A stretch of 64,000 nt of DNA from Microcaldota archaeon (GCA_021797495.1 JAJZZO010000018.1:1-64000); one strand, 5' to 3'; shown: positions 16,194-24,799, counted from the first letter of the stretch. A program made the numbers and translations. The notes: a model not told the origin generated them from the letters alone.

Positions 16194-16649
16194 TTATAAT
16201 TCAGGATAGCTTTCCATGGCTTTTATCGCTATGTCCTTTACGTTGGGCAACGTGTCAAGCTTTTCCATTTCCTCCCTGCTGAACCAGTTCGAACCAGTGC
16301 TCTCACTGTTCGTAGAGATACTGCCACCTATGACTTTTGCCACATATACCATGTCGAAATGTATGTGCATAGGCTGCGTTTTGTACGGCACATTTTCATA
16401 TACTATGGCAAACGGTGTTATGAGCGTATGCGCCCCTTCATCGATGTGCTTTATGTTGTCGTTTCCGAGCAATTCCACGTCGAGTCCTGTTTCCTCTTTG
16501 GTTTCCCTTATAGCAGCCTCATAAGGAAATTCATTCTCCTCAATATGCCCTCCAGGATAGAGCCAGGCCCCTAGCTTATTGTGTTCAAGCATGAGGATCT
16601 TGCCATCGTTTATTACAAGGCATCCTGCTACTATGCATTTCTTTGTCAT
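16194..16649 (-). CDS. NUDIX hydrolase
   Basis: 151 residues. The Nudix box reads GGHIEENEFPYEAAIRET followed by KEETG, matching GX5EX7REUXEEXGU. The enzyme should hydrolyse a nucleoside diphosphate linked to another moiety; a MutT-like role cleaning oxidised nucleotides would fit the repair neighbourhood but substrate cannot be read from sequence. It lies 11 bases upstream of endonuclease Q and 7 bases downstream of an Nth gene, on the same strand. Confidence 0.9.
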   Translation of the reverse strand: MTKKCIVAGCLVINDGKILMLEHNKLGAWLYPGGHIEENEFPYEAAIRETKEETGLDVELLGNDNIKHIDEGAHTLITPFAIVYENVPYKTQPMHIHFDMVYVAKVIGGSISTNSESTGSNWFSREEMEKLDTLPNVKDIAIKAMESYPEL

Positions 16650-16656
16650 CTTCCCA

Positions 16657-17310
16657 CTACTCGCTTTTTGTTACCCCGTTTTTCGGGCATATGTCCTTAA
16701 GAAAACATGCGCTGCATTTGGGCACGTTCCCGCATACCTGTTTCCCGTGCTCTTTTAATACATAAGAAATATTCTTCCAATACTTTTTTTCAATTTTCCG
16801 TTCGAGCTCTTTTTCTATTATGTCGGGGTTTTTGCTTTCGCTTAACCCTATCCTGTAAGCAAGCTTTATAACCCACGTATCAACAGGTATTCCGTTAACG
16901 ATGCCGTACGCGTTTAGCAATATTGTGTTGGCGGTCTTTCTTCCGATTCCAGGGAGTTCAATGAGCGCCTCCATCTTGTCCGGCACCTTGCCGTTATATT
17001 TTTCATCGATTATCCTGCAGGCTTTTATTATGTTTGCGGCCTTGTTTTTTGCGTAAAAGACTCCTTTTACATATGCAAGCAACTCCTCGGGTTTCGCGTT
17101 CGCGTAGTCTTTTGCCGTTTTGTACCTGGCAAAAAGCTTAGGCGTCAAAGCATTAACTGTGGTGTCTCTTGTCTGTGCCGACAATATGGCGGCTGCAAGA
17201 AGTTCCACCGGAGTAGTAAAATTTAGGTAGTAATGCACATCCTTGTAATGCGATTCGAGCATGCCGATTGCCTTTTTTACTTCAGTCTCGGTAAGTTCTT
17301 TGTACGCCAT
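16657..17310 (-). CDS. nth: Endonuclease III (HhH-GPD DNA glycosylase), copy 1
   Basis: 217 residues. The helix-hairpin-helix LPGIGRKTAN carries the catalytic Lys; VDTWVIKLAYR carries the catalytic Asp. The C-terminal iron-sulfur loop is C-x5-C-x2-C-x5-C (CGNVPKCSACFLKDIC), one residue shorter in the first gap than the usual C-x6-C, and W replaces the usual H after DT. It removes oxidised pyrimidines and cuts the strand. A second Nth at 18580-19227 has the classic form, so this copy may have a different preference. Confidence 0.9.
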   Translation of the reverse strand: MAYKELTETEVKKAIGMLESHYKDVHYYLNFTTPVELLAAAILSAQTRDTTVNALTPKLFARYKTAKDYANAKPEELLAYVKGVFYAKNKAANIIKACRIIDEKYNGKVPDKMEALIELPGIGRKTANTILLNAYGIVNGIPVDTWVIKLAYRIGLSESKNPDIIEKELERKIEKKYWKNISYVLKEHGKQVCGNVPKCSACFLKDICPKNGVTKSE

Positions 17311-17364
17311 CTCATGTCCCTATTCTATATTCTGCCTGTGGTATGGTGCAATAAATCCAAGCGT

Positions 17365-18483
17365 TCATACGTTCTTATCTGCGTATTCCTTCCATTGGGC
17401 AAGCTCCCCGACAAAGAAATGTGGCACCCTCTTCAGCTCGTCAATGTTTTTGGCACCGAGGAGGAACATAACGCTTTTTAATTCTCGTATTATCTTTTCT
17501 ATGAAAGATTTAACATCCTCTGGCGATTTCGTGGCAGGCCTTAGTACAGGTAACGCCATCGCTGTCATAGATGACCCCATAGCTATAGCTTTCGCCACAT
17601 CGAGTCCCGTCCTAAGCCCCCCTGAAGCAACAACCGGTATTTTGCTATGCAGATTTATCATGTATAATGAAGCTGCCGTAGGAATTCCCCAATCCCAAAG
17701 AAGATTGCCCAAGTCTACCTTGTCTTCCATTTTCATCGCTTTGGCCCTATACCATTCCACAGCGGCATAGCTTGTGCCTCCCATCCCTGCAGTTTCCACG
17801 GCTTTTACTCCCGCGTGCTCCAGCTGCTTGACAACGCCAGGAGACAAGCCGAAGCCCACCTCTTTCGCAACTACCGGCGTGTCTACTGATTTTACTATGG
17901 CCCTTATCCCTTCAAGTACGTTTTTGTACTTCGGTTCTCCTTCGGGCTGCACTATCTCCTGCGCCGGGTTCAGGTGCACGTAAAGCGCATCAGCCTTTAC
18001 CATATCTACGAGCCTTCTTATGTCCTCTATTTTCATGCCTTTCGATATCTGCGCGCCGCCGATGTTGGCGCCTATAAAAGCGCCGGGGGCGTTCTTCCTG
18101 GCAATGGTGTAAGTATCTTCCAGCACAGGGTCGTAAAGCGCTGCCCTCTGGCTTCCGAGAGCCATTCCAAGCCCAAGCTCCTCCACAGCCGTAGCTATGT
18201 TGGCGTTTATCTTCTTTGCGGTTTCCGCTCCGCCGGTCATTGCCCCAACCATAAAAGGCGCACTGAACTTTTTGCCCAAAAACGTTGTGCTTGTGTCTAT
18301 GTCTTCGAAATCTATCTCTGGCAAAGAGTTGTTTATCAGTTTAACATCCCCGAAAAGGGTCTTCGCATTCTTCGCCTGAACCGGGTCGTCAAGGCATATC
18401 TGTATGTGCTCCTCCTTCCTCTTCATTATCAGGTCTATCTTCGCTTCCTTCGAACTCTGTTCTCCGATGTCTCCGCCTTCCAA
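17365..18483 (-). CDS. fni: Isopentenyl-diphosphate delta-isomerase, type 2 (FMN)
   Basis: 372 residues. KRKEEHIQIC near the N-terminus, VGAMTGG, GSQRAAL, GANIGG and the C-terminal ASGGLRTGLDVAKAIAMG match the FMN/NADPH-dependent type 2 enzyme. It converts IPP to DMAPP for isoprenoid membrane lipids in archaea. The frame opens with TTG at 18483, followed by AT-rich twin TATA-like boxes at 18490-18512; an ATG at 18426 directly before KRKEEH is the other candidate start. It lies divergently from the second Nth gene. Confidence 0.93.
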   Translation of the reverse strand: MEGGDIGEQSSKEAKIDLIMKRKEEHIQICLDDPVQAKNAKTLFGDVKLINNSLPEIDFEDIDTSTTFLGKKFSAPFMVGAMTGGAETAKKINANIATAVEELGLGMALGSQRAALYDPVLEDTYTIARKNAPGAFIGANIGGAQISKGMKIEDIRRLVDMVKADALYVHLNPAQEIVQPEGEPKYKNVLEGIRAIVKSVDTPVVAKEVGFGLSPGVVKQLEHAGVKAVETAGMGGTSYAAVEWYRAKAMKMEDKVDLGNLLWDWGIPTAASLYMINLHSKIPVVASGGLRTGLDVAKAIAMGSSMTAMALPVLRPATKSPEDVKSFIEKIIRELKSVMFLLGAKNIDELKRVPHFFVGELAQWKEYADKNV

Positions 18484-18489
18484 GAAATT

Positions 18490-18537
18490 ACCTATATAAA
18501 TGTTTATATAAAAGTCTAAAAAACTACCAATATAAAC
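18490..18537. promoter_or_regulatory. Bidirectional TATA-rich promoter between fni and the second nth
   Basis: Between the two divergent genes are TATATAAA and TTTATATAAAA (18492-18512) and AATATAAAC (18529-18537). The first pair read on the minus strand would serve fni; the last on the plus strand would start transcription about 25 bases later, shortly before the GGTG at 18571 that precedes nth. Confidence 0.45.
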
Positions 18538-18579
18538 CCTATTTGTAAGCTACAAGTTATAAACAATTCCGGTGTTGCT

Positions 18580-19227
18580 CTGGCCGAAAGTAAAAAGCTT
18601 TTTGTAAAAAAGGTCATATCCCTGCTCAAGAAGAGGTACAAGGACCAGATGGCGAGCAGCTTAAACTATTCAAGCGCATGGCAATTGCTTGTTGCGACTA
18701 TGCTATCCGCGCAATCGCAGGACAGGCAGGTCAATGTCGTAACGAAGAAGCTTTTCAGGGATCATGGCGATATACCTGATTACGCCTCGATGAAGCCTTC
18801 GGAACTTTACAATTACACAAAGTCGATAGGCCTTTACAGGGGCAAATCAAAAAACATAATATTATCCGCAAAGAGGATAATGTCGGATTTCAACGGCAAG
18901 GTGCCCTCCACAATCAAGGAACTGGAATCCCTTCCGGGTGTCGGCAGGAAAACGGCCAACGTGGTGCAGTACAACTGGTTCGGGAAAAGCGAGGGCATAG
19001 CGATAGACACGCACTGCATAACGGTATGCAACAGGCTCGGTCTTGCCAAAAGTACAAATCCTGCAAAGATAGAAAAAATAATGATGCAAATAACAGAAAG
19101 GAAAGATTGGGGCAATGTTACGCACCTGTTCATTGCATTGGGCAGGGACGTATGCACGGCACGCGCAAAGCATTGCGAAAGATGCGTGCTTAAAAGCATG
19201 TGCCCGTCAAGTACGGTGAAAATATGA
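18580..19227 (+). CDS. nth: Endonuclease III (HhH-GPD DNA glycosylase), copy 2, probable CTG start
   Basis: 215 residues if begun at CTG 18580. LPGVGRKTAN (catalytic Lys), IDTHCITVCNR (catalytic Asp) and the iron-sulfur loop C-x6-C-x2-C-x5-C (CTARAKHCERCVLKSMC) are all classic. The first in-frame ATG is at 18649, but that would drop the first helix (KKVISLLKKRYKD), which aligns with the conserved Nth N-terminus. No ATG, GTG or TTG lies in frame before it; CTG at 18580 has GGTG (18571-18574) exactly five bases upstream, the same spacing as neighbouring genes, and gives a length close to copy 1. The stop overlaps the next gene as ATGA. Confidence 0.88.
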   Translation: MAESKKLFVKKVISLLKKRYKDQMASSLNYSSAWQLLVATMLSAQSQDRQVNVVTKKLFRDHGDIPDYASMKPSELYNYTKSIGLYRGKSKNIILSAKRIMSDFNGKVPSTIKELESLPGVGRKTANVVQYNWFGKSEGIAIDTHCITVCNRLGLAKSTNPAKIEKIMMQITERKDWGNVTHLFIALGRDVCTARAKHCERCVLKSMCPSSTVKI

Positions 19228-19889
19228 TAGCGGCACTTTTTAGCGGCGGAAAAGATTCAACATTGGCCATACACAAAGCAAGCGAAAACGGGATGAAGCC
19301 GGAGGTATTGATAACGATGAAATCGTATAATCCCGACAGTTTCATGTTCCACAAGCCAAATGTAAGGTATACATCATTGCAGGCCAAAGCTATGGGCATA
19401 AAACATGTGATATGGGATACAGAGGGCCAGAAAGAGCTCGAGCTGGAAGACCTGCGGAATGCGCTGAAGTCCAACAAGGTCACAAAGCTTATAACTGGGG
19501 CGATAGCGAGCAGGTACCAGAAAGACAGGATAGACAATATATGCTCGGAGCTAGGGATAGAGTCAATTGCGCCTTTATGGGGCATGGATCAGGAGGCCGA
19601 ACTGACTGAGGTATCAGATAACTTCGAAGCAATCATAACAAAAGTATCAGCATACGGTTTGGACGAGTCTTTATTGGGCGCAAGGATTGATCGCGGTGTT
19701 GTGGATAAGCTCATCGCATTGAAGAAGAAATACAGGATAAATGTGGCATTCGAGGGAGGAGAAGCTGAATCTTTCGTTCTGGACGCACCGATGTTCAAGA
19801 AAAAAATTAACATTACCTCATACCATATCACATGGGATGGTACTGTGGGGGAATACATAATAGATGGCGCTGTACTTTCTACAAAGTGA
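19224..19889 (+). CDS. dph6: Dph6-type ATP-pyrophosphatase (diphthine-ammonia ligase family)
   Basis: 221 residues from the ATG at 19224, which overlaps the nth stop as ATGA. The PP-loop SGGKDSTLA is at the N-terminus; LITGAIASRYQKDRID and the C-terminal NVAFEGGEAESFVLDAPMF are hallmarks of the Dph6 family. The enzyme amidates diphthine on EF2 using ATP and ammonia, the last step of diphthamide formation. A longer start at 19200 is less likely because SGGKDS should lie near the N-terminus. Next gene: a carbamoyltransferase with a Shine-Dalgarno inside this gene's end. Confidence 0.92.
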   Translation: MIAALFSGGKDSTLAIHKASENGMKPEVLITMKSYNPDSFMFHKPNVRYTSLQAKAMGIKHVIWDTEGQKELELEDLRNALKSNKVTKLITGAIASRYQKDRIDNICSELGIESIAPLWGMDQEAELTEVSDNFEAIITKVSAYGLDESLLGARIDRGVVDKLIALKKKYRINVAFEGGEAESFVLDAPMFKKKINITSYHITWDGTVGEYIIDGAVLSTK

Positions 19890-19893
19890 TTGC

Positions 19894-21678
19894 TTGCTGG
19901 TGATCGGTTTTAACTGGCCAAATTTCCACGACAACGCTGTGGCCGCAATACTGGACGGCAAGCTTGTCTACGCATCGGAAGAAGAGCGCTATACGCGCCA
20001 TAAGCACGCCCCGTACGAGCTGCCATCGAATTCGCTGGAGCACTGCTTCAGGTTCTTAAAGCGCAATTACGGGATAAATCCAGGAGATGCCGATGCGTAC
20101 GCCATCAATTTCGATCCCAAGGCATACGGCATCAAATCCAGAGCTTGGCATTCGTTCTCGCAAGCCTCCTTGGTAAAGGATTACGCATTAAGGAACGATA
20201 TGGCGAATTTCGCTTATTCGGCAACCATGCGCATGCTCACTAAATCCATAACCTCCAAGCTGGACTTTGTATGGTCTGCAAGGCTTTTCGTAAAAGCGGT
20301 ATTGCAGCATATGGGCCGTGGCATAAAGGAAGAAGACATCAAAGTAATACCTGTGAGGCACCATCTGGCCCATGCGGCATCGGCATACTATTTTTCAGGG
20401 CATAACTCCTCTCTTGCATTGGTGATAGACGGGCAGGGGGAAGTGGATTCCACAACTGCGTGGTCAGTCAAGAACGGGGAATTCGAGAACGTTTTCCAAC
20501 AAAGTTGGGATTCGCTTTCGCTTGGATACCTGTATGAATATATTTCGAAGTATCTCGGATTCACAAGGCTGGAAGGCCCTGGGAAGGTCATGGGTCTTGC
20601 ACCATACGGTACTAAGGACAAAAAGATGCAGTGCAGGATCGAAAGCATAATGACAAAAAGTGGGTCTTCATACGGTATCGATAGGCGTATGGCAAAAACA
20701 TCGCAAGATTCAATGTACGACTGCATAGCAGAGCACATCATCGATTCAAAAGTTCCTATCCCGTATAATTCAGTGAAGAACGGGCTGAATAAAACCGCAT
20801 GCAATTATGCACATACCCTCCAATCGTTCTTTGAGATGGTTGTTTTGGATTTTTCCAGCGAAATGAAAGGCAATACAGGCAAGAAGGACGTAGTGCTCGC
20901 CGGTGGCTCTGCGCTAAATGCAAAATCCAACATGGAGCTTTATTATTCAAATCTATTCAATAGCATCTTCATATTTCCAGCACCTACAGATTCCGGAGGT
21001 CCCATAGGCGCTGCAGCTTATGTATATTCCAGGATGTCAGGCCAGATGAAAAGCAAACATATTGAAAATGCATATATGGGCGATTCCTACTCTGAAGACG
21101 AAATAAAACTTCAGGTTATGAAATCGAAGCTAAAAGCTGAATATATAGAGAATCGGGTCAACGAGGTTGCAACGCTAATCGCTGATGGTGCGATTCTGGG
21201 ATTCTATAATGGGCGTTCGGAATTGGGCCCGCGGGCCCTAGGCAATAGAAGCATAGTCGCAGATCCGAGAAAAAGGGAGAATTGGGCTACGGTAAATGCC
21301 ATAAAGGGCAGGGAGTGGTGGAGGCCATTGGCGCCATCGTTGCTGGAAAACTCTATGGATAAATATTTCATAAACCCCATAAAACATGAATTTATGGTGA
21401 TGATGTTCCACACAACCGAAACCGCAAGGGAAAACGCCCCTGCGATAAGCCATGTTGACTCTACTGCGAGACCCCAATCGGTATCGCTCAAAGAGAACAA
21501 GTTGTGGTACAACCTAATCAAAAGCTTCTATGAGGAAACAGGCGAGAGCATAGTGATAAACACGAGCTTCAATAATGCCGGGGAACCATTGGTCGAAACA
21601 CCTGAACAGGCCATACGCAGTTTTTCCGTCAGCGGTTTAGATGCGCTTTACCTGCAAGGGTGGCTCATAAAGAAGTAA
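19894..21678 (+). CDS. NodU/CmcH-family carbamoyltransferase
   Basis: 594 residues. The N-terminal ASKHA-like domain begins VIGFNWPNFHDNAVAAI and contains RHHLAHAASAYYFSG and VIDGQGEVDS; the C-terminal domain has GRSELGPRALGNRSIVADPR and NTSFN, the ATP/carbamoyl-phosphate transfer region. The family moves a carbamoyl group onto hydroxyls of sugars, antibiotics or other small molecules; the acceptor here is unknown. I chose TTG at 19894 because AGTG lies five bases upstream and the protein should begin at the VIGFN strand; an ATG at 19864 inside dph6 is also open. Dph6, this gene and the following aminotransferase run in one direction with short gaps. Confidence 0.9.
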   Translation: MLVIGFNWPNFHDNAVAAILDGKLVYASEEERYTRHKHAPYELPSNSLEHCFRFLKRNYGINPGDADAYAINFDPKAYGIKSRAWHSFSQASLVKDYALRNDMANFAYSATMRMLTKSITSKLDFVWSARLFVKAVLQHMGRGIKEEDIKVIPVRHHLAHAASAYYFSGHNSSLALVIDGQGEVDSTTAWSVKNGEFENVFQQSWDSLSLGYLYEYISKYLGFTRLEGPGKVMGLAPYGTKDKKMQCRIESIMTKSGSSYGIDRRMAKTSQDSMYDCIAEHIIDSKVPIPYNSVKNGLNKTACNYAHTLQSFFEMVVLDFSSEMKGNTGKKDVVLAGGSALNAKSNMELYYSNLFNSIFIFPAPTDSGGPIGAAAYVYSRMSGQMKSKHIENAYMGDSYSEDEIKLQVMKSKLKAEYIENRVNEVATLIADGAILGFYNGRSELGPRALGNRSIVADPRKRENWATVNAIKGREWWRPLAPSLLENSMDKYFINPIKHEFMVMMFHTTETARENAPAISHVDSTARPQSVSLKENKLWYNLIKSFYEETGESIVINTSFNNAGEPLVETPEQAIRSFSVSGLDALYLQGWLIKK

Positions 21679-21727
21679 AAAACGTTAAACGTAAATCACT
21701 GTGTCTGCTATTATTACTGGTGTAATC

Positions 21728-22960
21728 ATGTACGAATCCCTGCTTTCTAAAAGAAGCATTTTTGCTCATAACTCAATACTAGAAGAAGAGAAAGTTGCAG
21801 ATTCTATAATAAAGAAGGGCGGCAAGGTGATAGAAATAAACAGGGGCGACCCGGCAGCGTATTTCCCGACGCCTAAATATACTATAGATGCATATGTGAA
21901 AGCCCTTAGGACTGGAAGAACCAACTATTCAAGGGACTCAGGTGTAATTCCATTGGTAGAAGCAATAACAAAGCGCTACAAGAAAAAATACAACGTAAAA
22001 GCTTCTATAGACGATGTCATAGTTACCGCAGGCGTTTCAGAAGCGCTACTGTTCATAAACATGGCAACGATAAACCCTGGCGATAACGCAATAATATTCA
22101 AGCCTTTTTACAACCAGTACCTAACGCAATTGAGGCTTTCCGGTGGTATCCCGGAATATGAAAATTATGACGAGAAAAACAATTGGGATCTGAATCCTGA
22201 AAGCATCAAAAAAACCCTCACACGCTTAAAAAGCTCCGGCAAACTGAAAAGGACAAAATACATGCTCATAACAAATCCCAATAACCCCACTGGGACAGTC
22301 CTAAGCAGAAAAGTGCTTAAGGAAATCGTGGATCTGTCAAACGAATACGGAGTTTTTCTGATAAGCGATGAGATATACGACGAGATATATTACAATAAAG
22401 CAAGTTTCACGAGCCTTAGCCAGTTGGCAAAAGGAATACCCCATATGGTTCTTAACGGCGCGTCAAAAGATTTTGACGCTACTGGCTTCAGGGTGGGCTA
22501 CATGCTTTTACCAGAAAATGACAAAACCTCACTGGAACTCAAATTGAAGTTTGCTGAGATGGCGAGCGTGAGGCTATGTGTAAATACCCCTGCGCAATAC
22601 GCCTTTGCGGAAGCGATATCAAACGGCAAGATGCACGAAAAGGAGATAAAGCACATGGTTTCCGAAATAGCAAAGCGCGTCAACGCCGCTGTCGACGTAT
22701 TGAAAGAAAACGAAAAGATGGCAGTGGTAAGGCCCAACGGCGCATTCTACATACTTCCAAAGGTGGATTTCAAGAGCCTAAGAATAAAGGACGACCACGA
22801 GTTTGTGGATAAATTCCTTAAGGAAGAGCACGTCATGCTGAGCAGGGGTTCCGGATTTGGTGCGGAATCGCACGTCCGCGTAGTGGCGCTGCCTCCGAAA
22901 GACATATTAGAATATGCGATGGATAAACTTAATCGTTTCTGCAAGAAATATTCGAAGTAA
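21728..22960 (+). CDS. PLP-dependent aminotransferase, class I/II
   Basis: 410 residues. Fold-type I features: NRGDPAAYFPTP at the N-terminus, TAGVSEALLF, NPNNPTG, SDEIYDEIYY, and the PLP-binding lysine in NGASKDFDATGFRVGY. It resembles archaeal aspartate/alanine aminotransferases; substrate cannot be fixed from sequence. The ATG at 21728 has GGTG exactly five bases upstream and is preferred to a GTG at 21701. It ends 14 bases before tRNA-Val. Confidence 0.92.
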   Translation: MYESLLSKRSIFAHNSILEEEKVADSIIKKGGKVIEINRGDPAAYFPTPKYTIDAYVKALRTGRTNYSRDSGVIPLVEAITKRYKKKYNVKASIDDVIVTAGVSEALLFINMATINPGDNAIIFKPFYNQYLTQLRLSGGIPEYENYDEKNNWDLNPESIKKTLTRLKSSGKLKRTKYMLITNPNNPTGTVLSRKVLKEIVDLSNEYGVFLISDEIYDEIYYNKASFTSLSQLAKGIPHMVLNGASKDFDATGFRVGYMLLPENDKTSLELKLKFAEMASVRLCVNTPAQYAFAEAISNGKMHEKEIKHMVSEIAKRVNAAVDVLKENEKMAVVRPNGAFYILPKVDFKSLRIKDDHEFVDKFLKEEHVMLSRGSGFGAESHVRVVALPPKDILEYAMDKLNRFCKKYSK

Positions 22961-22974
22961 GCAGGCTCTTCATT

Positions 22975-23046
22975 GGGCCCGTAGTCCAGCGGTTAAGATG
23001 CGAGCCTTACACGCTTGAGACCGGAGTTCGACTCTCCGCGGGCCCA
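22975..23046 (+). tRNA. tRNA-Val(TAC)
   Basis: 72 bases. Acceptor GGGCCCG/CGGGCCC with A73, anticodon stem CGAGC/GCTTG around CTTACAC, so anticodon TAC reading GTA; T-arm CGGAG/CTCCG around TTCGACT. The D-arm is short with a GU pair. No intron; CCA not encoded. The stretch directly downstream carries an accessory AbiE-like pair. Confidence 0.94.
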
Positions 23047-23073
23047 CTACAAGATAATCGCAACAAACGAACG

Positions 23074-23125
23074 GCCGAATGCATAAGATCGAGGCGAAAA
23101 CTGCAAGCACTTTTCTGCATTCGGC
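23074..23125. repeat. 10-bp inverted repeat downstream of tRNA-Val
   Basis: GCCGAATGCA (23074-23083) pairs perfectly with TGCATTCGGC (23116-23125) around a 32-base loop. No ORF covers it. It could be a structured RNA, a tRNA-trailer element or the edge of an inserted unit; I see no box C/D or H/ACA motif that would identify it. Confidence 0.35.
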
Positions 23126-23192
23126 AAAATCTAAAATGGAGAGTATACACACAATAGTTCTCTTGCCTTACTAAGTTACTAGCGTGAGTCCT

Positions 23193-23211
23193 TATTTTGC
23201 TCCGCAAAATA
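23193..23211 (-). terminator. Hairpin downstream of the nucleotidyltransferase gene
   Basis: TATTTTGC (23193-23200) and GCAAAATA (23204-23211) form a perfect 8-bp stem with a three-base loop, 38 bases past the stop of the gene at 23249. It likely ends the AbiE-like operon's transcript. Confidence 0.45.
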
Positions 23212-23248
23212 CGGCTGAGCGCCCCGAGGGTTGAAATACATGAAAAAG

Positions 23249-23764
23249 TTAGAACATGTTTTCTAGTATGTACTTGAGATTCTGTTTAAATACATCATCG
23301 CTTCCTACACGAGAATACTGATTTGCCCTTTTGGCCAAATGTCCTTTAGTAATACTGGCATACTTTATGCAATCTCGTATGTCCTCCATATCTGCCTCAT
23401 TGAATCTTGAAATCTTTGAGCATATAATATCTATGGGGCTTAATATCCTGACATCAATCTTCTTAAGTCCAGTTCTATACTCTGTTGTTAATTTTACATA
23501 GCCCTCCGGTAAAATTTCGCTAAATATTATGTTAGAAGGCCATGAATCAATTTTAACCCCTGGTTTTATTCTGTCATTGACACGGTTAAATTCCTTAAAA
23601 TCGCTATTCGATGGTATGTTAAAATCTATGTCTTTGGTGGAAGCCTTTAGGCCTAACAAAGTCATCGCAGTACCGCCAACTGCTATAAGTACAATATTCC
23701 TATCTAATTCCTGATCGAAGAGATCTAGGAAATCTAAAAGTTCCTTTTTTGAGACTCCTGCCAT
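23249..23764 (-). CDS. Nucleotidyltransferase-fold protein (AbiEii/DUF6036-like)
   Basis: 171 residues. VGGTAMTLLGL (G30-G31) followed by KDIDFNI (D45-I-D47) is the minimal nucleotidyltransferase signature: GG turn plus paired metal-binding aspartates. SPIDIICSKISRFNEADMEDI fits the helical part of AbiEii/DUF6036 proteins. Such proteins are toxins or antitoxin-linked nucleotidyltransferases that modify tRNA or other targets. It directly follows a winged-helix gene with no gap, in the AbiEi-AbiEii order, and the pair sits beside tRNA-Val. Toxin activity is inference. Confidence 0.7.
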   Translation of the reverse strand: MAGVSKKELLDFLDLFDQELDRNIVLIAVGGTAMTLLGLKASTKDIDFNIPSNSDFKEFNRVNDRIKPGVKIDSWPSNIIFSEILPEGYVKLTTEYRTGLKKIDVRILSPIDIICSKISRFNEADMEDIRDCIKYASITKGHLAKRANQYSRVGSDDVFKQNLKYILENMF

Positions 23765-24790
23765 CTAATCATACAACTCTATATACTTTTTAACCAATTT
23801 GCTATCGTAAATATTCAGCTTATCTGGAATAAGATTAATGTAATATTCTATTTCGTTATTATGCTGTACATTGGGCAAACGGGCTAACGATAACAAAATT
23901 CCCTTCAATTTACCTAAATTGTCGTACCTTTTATAAATATAATACAGGTAAGCCCAATTTATCTTCTCAATATTTTTATAGAAGAGAATAATGGTGCCAT
24001 ATTTTATTCTAATTTCCTCGCTAATACTCATTGAAAATATTATCGGTTCTATGGCTATTTTGTTATTGGGTTTAATATTCTCATTCAGCCGATAGCCAAA
24101 TCTACTGTAATTATACGCCAATTCATCCCTTGTCAGATCTTGCGGGAATTTATTGAATTTTTCATATCTGGCATTTATCCCATGCTGTTTTATCAACTCC
24201 CAAAAACCATCGCTGTTGTATAAGACATTCTTATCTAAGATCAGATCCTTTATCAGATCTAATTCACTCGCTTTCATTATTTTTATGAATTCGTCTAAAG
24301 TAAGTATAATTGGGTCTACCTTAATATTATAATCGGATTCCATTTTGAGCAATGATTTTATCAAACCCTTATTTTCACCATGGTTCCTAGTGAGAACTAA
24401 TAGTTCCAGCCTATTAATTTTCTTGTATCTCTCTGCGTCTAATGCGCAAATAGAGAATATATCAAATTCTTGGATTAAATCCAATATTCCGCTAAGCACC
24501 TCTTTAGACATGCTTATTCTCTGGTTTTTGTAATTTTCTACCTCGGATATGTAGTAAACAGAAAGAGGATTTTCCATATTTAACCTTATTAACCTGCTGT
24601 TTCCTTCCGGTTCTATATGTATGATACCTCTCTTTTCAAGTCCCTTTACTGTATTGTATATATTCGGATAGTATGCAGGTCCATATTTTCTATCTATGCC
24701 TTTTGACATTTCTAATATGCTGCCACCGTCACCTAGATTATCTGATAAATAGCTCATTACCTTCATCTCTTCTCTGTTCATTTTAGCCAC
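23765..24790 (-). CDS. Winged-helix protein paired with the nucleotidyltransferase, probable antitoxin/regulator
   Basis: 341 residues. The first 80 residues form a winged helix (EEMKVMSYLSDN..., IYNTVKGLEKRGIIHIE). The remainder is alpha/beta and helical, with LELLVLTRN near residue 130 recalling a degenerate nucleotidyltransferase strand lacking the aspartate pair. The gene ends immediately before the nucleotidyltransferase start, so they are coupled. A perfect inverted repeat lies 10-29 bases upstream of its ATG over the promoter, suggesting autoregulation as in AbiE systems. AT-rich composition suggests transfer. Exact family not recognised. Confidence 0.6.
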   Translation of the reverse strand: MAKMNREEMKVMSYLSDNLGDGGSILEMSKGIDRKYGPAYYPNIYNTVKGLEKRGIIHIEPEGNSRLIRLNMENPLSVYYISEVENYKNQRISMSKEVLSGILDLIQEFDIFSICALDAERYKKINRLELLVLTRNHGENKGLIKSLLKMESDYNIKVDPIILTLDEFIKIMKASELDLIKDLILDKNVLYNSDGFWELIKQHGINARYEKFNKFPQDLTRDELAYNYSRFGYRLNENIKPNNKIAIEPIIFSMSISEEIRIKYGTIILFYKNIEKINWAYLYYIYKRYDNLGKLKGILLSLARLPNVQHNNEIEYYINLIPDKLNIYDSKLVKKYIELYD

Positions 24791-24799
24791 TTATACTTT

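Noticed and set aside
18649-19227. ATG 18649 as start of the second nth
   Set aside because: It would delete the conserved first helix; the upstream CTG with GGTG at five bases is a better fit.
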